Part shown: piece by piece, positions 60,187 to 64,000 of the stretch
Layout: the number at the start of each line of letters is the position of its first letter
How positions within the stretch are numbered: the first letter of the stretch is position 1
Assembly: GCA_021848345.1 (NCBI GenBank)
Contig: JAJZUV010000002.1
Location: forward strand, 186,001 to 250,000
DNA length: 64,000 nt
Direction of reading: 5' to 3'
DNA from: Pseudomonadota bacterium
Lineage (GTDB): Bacteria > Pseudomonadota > Gammaproteobacteria > Burkholderiales > Burkholderiaceae_C
Translations under genes and position numbers: made by a program
The notes under the pieces: generated by a model
Databases searched by the model: none
What the model saw: only the letters and a program-made list of their open reading frames with translations
What the model was told of the DNA's origin: nothing

Positions 60187-61146
60187 TCAGATGCCGCGCG
60201 TGGCCAGCGCCAGCAGGTAGCCGAGCAGGGCGCCGGCCGCCGGGCCGATCACCCAGCCGCGCACCACGCCGAGCATCACCCTCGTGTCGATGGTCTCGCG
60301 TCCGCGCGCGAAGCCGGCGCCCGCCATGGCGCCGATCAGCGCCTGGTTCATGGACGTGAAATAGCCGAAGGCCACCGCCGTCAGCACCACCAGCGCCTGC
60401 ACCAGTTGCGCCGCCGTGGCCATGGGCAGGTCCACCTTGACCATGTCGAAGGCCACGCGGCGCAGCAGCGGGCGTCCCCAGGTGAGCACGCCGGCGGCCA
60501 GGCCCAGGCCGCCCACCAGTCCGGCCAGCAGCGGGCCGCACAGACCGGTGGAGAGGAATACCGCGGTGGCGTTGGACACGTCGTTGGCCCCCATGGCCAG
60601 CGAGGCGGCGCCGCCGACGATCACCAGCGCGCGCGCCACCAGGGGCAGGGCGCGGGCGTTGGCGCGCAGTGCCGGCACGGCGTCCAGCAGGCGCGTGAAC
60701 AGGTAGCCGAGCCCGAAGGCGATCACCGGCGCCAGCACCCACAGCAGCGCCAGGCGCGCGATGGCGTCCCAGCGGATGCGCAGGCCCAGCGCCGCGCCGG
60801 CGCCGACGACGCAGAACACGAGGATCTGGATGGTCGAGGTGGGAATGCGCCGTTGCGTGAACAGCGTGGTCAGCGCGAAGGCCGCCGCGATCACCGCGAT
60901 CGCCGCCGGCGTGGCCAGTCGGCCGCCGGCCACGATGCCGTGCCCCACGTTCAGCAGCACCGCGTGGCTGAGCAAGGTGGCGCCCAGCAGGGTCAGCGGC
61001 GCCATGGTCCACAGCGCCGCGCGCTCGCCGATGCTGCCGCTGGCGTGCGCCATGCCCATGCAGGCGCCGGTGTAATGCGCGCCCATGCTCCACGCGAAAC
61101 CCAGCGCCAGCAGCACCAGGAGGAGGTCGGCAAGGTTCATCGGCAT
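60187..61146 (-). CDS. PiT-family inorganic phosphate/anion permease, N-half variant
   Basis: Protein of 319 residues with about 10 membrane segments. The second half has the PiT/PHO4 signature AMGANDVSNATAVFLSTG. The first half has the related but altered MGAHYTGACMGMAHASGS, where the Asn-Asp pair is His-Tyr. PiT proteins import phosphate with H+ or Na+; CysP of Bacillus in this family moves sulfate. The changed motif may alter ion coupling or anion. ATG at 61146 (MPMNL) or 61140. It is divergent from the MoxR gene with 170 bases between. Confidence 0.85.
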   Translation of the reverse strand: MPMNLADLLLVLLALGFAWSMGAHYTGACMGMAHASGSIGERAALWTMAPLTLLGATLLSHAVLLNVGHGIVAGGRLATPAAIAVIAAAFALTTLFTQRRIPTSTIQILVFCVVGAGAALGLRIRWDAIARLALLWVLAPVIAFGLGYLFTRLLDAVPALRANARALPLVARALVIVGGAASLAMGANDVSNATAVFLSTGLCGPLLAGLVGGLGLAAGVLTWGRPLLRRVAFDMVKVDLPMATAAQLVQALVVLTAVAFGYFTSMNQALIGAMAGAGFARGRETIDTRVMLGVVRGWVIGPAAGALLGYLLALATRGI

Positions 61147-61316
61147 GTTCGCGGATCGGGGAAGTCCTCATGCTATCGCCCGCCGGCCGCGGCCCTTGGC
61201 GCGAGATCCCTCAGGGTTGCCCCGCTTGCCCTGATAATTGAGCGCATGCGAATATCGTAAACAACGAATAATAAGCAGTCTCCGGCGCGCCGCGGGCGTC
61301 CCGACCCGAGGCCTCG

Positions 61317-62378
<1,062 letters not shown>

Positions 62379-62383
62379 GCCCC

Positions 62384-63406
62384 ATGACCGCGGCCTGGCG
62401 CGACGCGCACCACGCAGGCGCCGCCGGCCGCGGCGGTTTCGCGCTGCTGGAGCCGGCCGAGTGGCTCGAGCTGGCACCGCTGCTCGGCGGGCGCGCGCGA
62501 TCGACGGGCGCGCCGCCGCTGGCGCGCCGGCCGCGCTCCGGCGAAGCCCCGACGCGCCTGCCCGGACGCGGGCAGGACTACGCCCAAAGCCGCGCCTACC
62601 AGCCGGGCGACGACCTGCGCGACATGCACTGGGCGCTGCTCGCGCGCACCGGCAAGCCCTACGTGCGCGTGCACGAACAGGAACAGGCGCTGGCCTGGCA
62701 TGGGCTGCTCGATGCCCACGGCGCCATGCTGTTCGGCACGCGCGTGCGCACCAAGGCCGCGCAGGCGGCGCGCGCGGTGCTGGCCGGCGCCGCATGGCAG
62801 CTGGCGCGCTGGCCGCTCTCGCGCCTGCAGCTTTCGCTGTGGGCCCCGCAGGGCCTGCGCACCCACGGTTTCGGCCATGGCGTCGCGGCGCTGCAGCGCA
62901 TGGCGGCGTGGCTGGGCGAGCAGCGCATCGAGCCGCCCGGGGTCACCCGGGCAGGCTCCGATGGCGCGCCTGGCGTGCCGGCCTTCGCGCGCGGCGCCGA
63001 GACCTCGCGCGCAGCCTTCGAGGCCTGGGTGCTCGGGCTGCGCGGGGCCCAGGCCGCTCCCACCCATGTGCTGCTTTGCAGCGACTTCGCCTGGCTGGAA
63101 GCGCGCGCGGGCGCGGCTCTGGGCGAGCTGGCGACGCGCGCCCGCGTCGCCGCGCTGCAGGTGCGGGACGTGGCTGAAGCGGCGCTGCCCGAGCTGCCCG
63201 CGGCGTGTTTCGTCGATGGGGCGGGCGCCACCAGCGGCTGGCTGGCCGCCGGCACCCAGGTGCGCGACAGCTTCCAGCGCGAATCCCAGGCGCGGCGCGA
63301 GCGCCTGCGACAGTCGCTGCGCACGCTGCGCGTCCCCGCGAGCGAGCTGTGCACGATCGACTCCGCCGCGCGCATCCAGGCGGCCCTCGAGGAGCTGGCT
63401 CCATGA
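62384..63406 (+). CDS. DUF58 domain protein
   Basis: Protein of 340 residues. The DUF58 core is RLPGRGQDYAQSRAYQPGDDLRDMHWALLARTGKPYVRVHEQEQ, near residues 60-107. DUF58 proteins accompany MoxR ATPases and VWA proteins and are thought to resemble VWA folds. The function is unknown. ATG at 62384, five bases after the moxR stop; its last bases overlap the DUF4381 start (ATGA). Confidence 0.9.
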   Translation: MTAAWRDAHHAGAAGRGGFALLEPAEWLELAPLLGGRARSTGAPPLARRPRSGEAPTRLPGRGQDYAQSRAYQPGDDLRDMHWALLARTGKPYVRVHEQEQALAWHGLLDAHGAMLFGTRVRTKAAQAARAVLAGAAWQLARWPLSRLQLSLWAPQGLRTHGFGHGVAALQRMAAWLGEQRIEPPGVTRAGSDGAPGVPAFARGAETSRAAFEAWVLGLRGAQAAPTHVLLCSDFAWLEARAGAALGELATRARVAALQVRDVAEAALPELPAACFVDGAGATSGWLAAGTQVRDSFQRESQARRERLRQSLRTLRVPASELCTIDSAARIQAALEELAP

Positions 63407-63810
63407 TCGATCGCCTCGCCGCGCTGGCCGACATCGTGCCGCCGCGGCCGGTCGCGCCGGTCCACACGAGCGCCGCGTGGCAGGTCGCCGCGGGGCGCTG
63501 GCTGCCGGCGCTGTTGCTGTTCGGGCTCATCGCGCTGGGGCTCGTGCTGGTGGCGCTGTGCTGGCGGCCGTTGCGCAGGGCCTTCGCCCGGCGTCGCCTG
63601 GCGCGCCTGCGGGCGCGCCTGTGCGCCGGCCCGCCGGATGCGCCCATCGCGCCCTTGCTGCCGCGGGTGTGGGAGGAGTTGCGTCGTGCCGGCCTGCCGG
63701 AGCACGGTGAGGGCGAGCCGGCAAGGTGCCTGCGCCAGCGCCTGCTGTATGGGCGCGATGCCCCTGCCCGGCTGCTCTGCCGGTACCTGGAGCGGCGCCT
63801 CGGGCCATGA
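63403..63810 (+). CDS. DUF4381 domain membrane protein
   Basis: Protein of 135 residues. It starts MIDRLAALADIVPPRPV, has one membrane segment (LPALLLFGLIALGLVLVALCW) and a cytoplasmic basic helical region with ARCLRQRLLYGRDAPARLL. This is the DUF4381 pattern found between DUF58 and VWA genes in MoxR operons. ATG at 63403 overlaps the DUF58 stop by four bases, and its own stop overlaps the VWA gene by four bases. Confidence 0.88.
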   Translation: MIDRLAALADIVPPRPVAPVHTSAAWQVAAGRWLPALLLFGLIALGLVLVALCWRPLRRAFARRRLARLRARLCAGPPDAPIAPLLPRVWEELRRAGLPEHGEGEPARCLRQRLLYGRDAPARLLCRYLERRLGP

Positions 63811-64000
63811 GTGCCACACTGCAACACGCCTGGAGCCAGCTGTTCTGGGGCCGGCCCTGGGCCTTCGCGCTGCTGCCGCTGAGCGTGGGCGTCGGCTGGC
63901 TGGCGCTGCGGCGTGTCGCGCATGCGGCGCCGGCCGACGAACTGCTGCATGTCCATCCGGATCTGTTCGGCCTGCTGCAGGCCCCGGCGCCGCGGCCCCG
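63807..64000 (+). CDS. VWA-domain (BatA-like) protein, N-terminal part
   Basis: The gene begins at the ATG at 63807 and runs past the right edge; 64 residues are visible. The N-terminus has FWGRPWAFALLPLSVGVGWLALRRVAH, a membrane helix typical of BatA/VWA proteins that follow MoxR-DUF58-DUF4381, and HVHPDLFGLLQAP. The VWA domain itself lies outside the window. Overlap with the DUF4381 stop (ATGA) supports one operon. Confidence 0.75.
   Translation, partial: MSATLQHAWSQLFWGRPWAFALLPLSVGVGWLALRRVAHAAPADELLHVHPDLFGLLQAPAPRP

Overview
The window is a very GC-rich (about 70% by eye), densely coded bacterial chromosome segment. Gene content points to a betaproteobacterium of the order Burkholderiales: UbiD, GTP-type PEP carboxykinase, a Gram-negative porin of betaproteobacterial type, several Bug/TctC periplasmic binding proteins, an FCD-type GntR regulator, IclR/P450 catabolic genes and a LitR-type B12 regulator. 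No rRNA, insertion sequence, prophage or CRISPR array is visible. This assignment rests on reading protein families, not on a search.

Layout. 1-7.6 kb: 3' end of pdxH, a Tat-type exported DsbG-like thioredoxin, msrA, a giant DUF748 envelope protein and ubiD. 7.6-11.6 kb: a structured RNA candidate (possibly 6S RNA) between ubiD and a lytic transglycosylase gene, then glyA behind a clear ZTP (pfl) riboswitch, galE and tRNA-Lys(CTT). 11.6-17.8 kb: an envelope/signalling block on the minus strand (response regulator, sensor kinase, DUF882 peptidase, LysM/YkuD lipoprotein, FUSC membrane protein, DUF465 protein). 17.9-25.3 kb: a B12-dependent MerR regulator (LitR/CarH type) divergent from a DUF3833 gene, pckG, a globin-coupled protein with a degenerate GGDEF domain, an esterase, a DUF1289 protein and a single-chain protein with three tandem 6-pyruvoyl-tetrahydropterin-synthase-like folds. 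25.4-34.2 kb: Bcr/CflA exporter, aminotransferase, YbaK-like deacylase, YghU-type GST, PBP7, an MHYT-GGDEF-EAL protein, a small membrane protein and a secreted beta-propeller.

34.3-38.9 kb is a compact catabolic module: a self-sufficient CYP116B-type P450 fused to its reductase, an IclR regulator and a solitary periplasmic binding protein. Two 30-bp elements with identical architecture lie in front of the P450 and in the IclR/binding-protein intergenic region, which suggests one IclR regulon.

40.0-60.2 kb is an organic-acid island. It holds a LuxR regulator; D-serine dehydratase with a GntR regulator, divergent from MmgE/PrpD, an MFS transporter, an isocitrate/isopropylmalate-type dehydrogenase and a second MFS transporter across a perfect palindrome; a third MFS transporter, a porin, an exported amidohydrolase and a LysR stub; a DctB-like kinase with a FixJ-like regulator; a tripartite tricarboxylate transporter with two binding proteins; and a split CHR-family permease. 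A PiT-type transporter follows.

The window ends inside a MoxR-DUF58-DUF4381-VWA operon. The most interesting items are the paired IclR elements, the three-fold PTPS-like protein, the LitR-DUF3833 pair, the two RNA elements, and the catabolic island, whose substrate cannot be deduced from the sequence alone.
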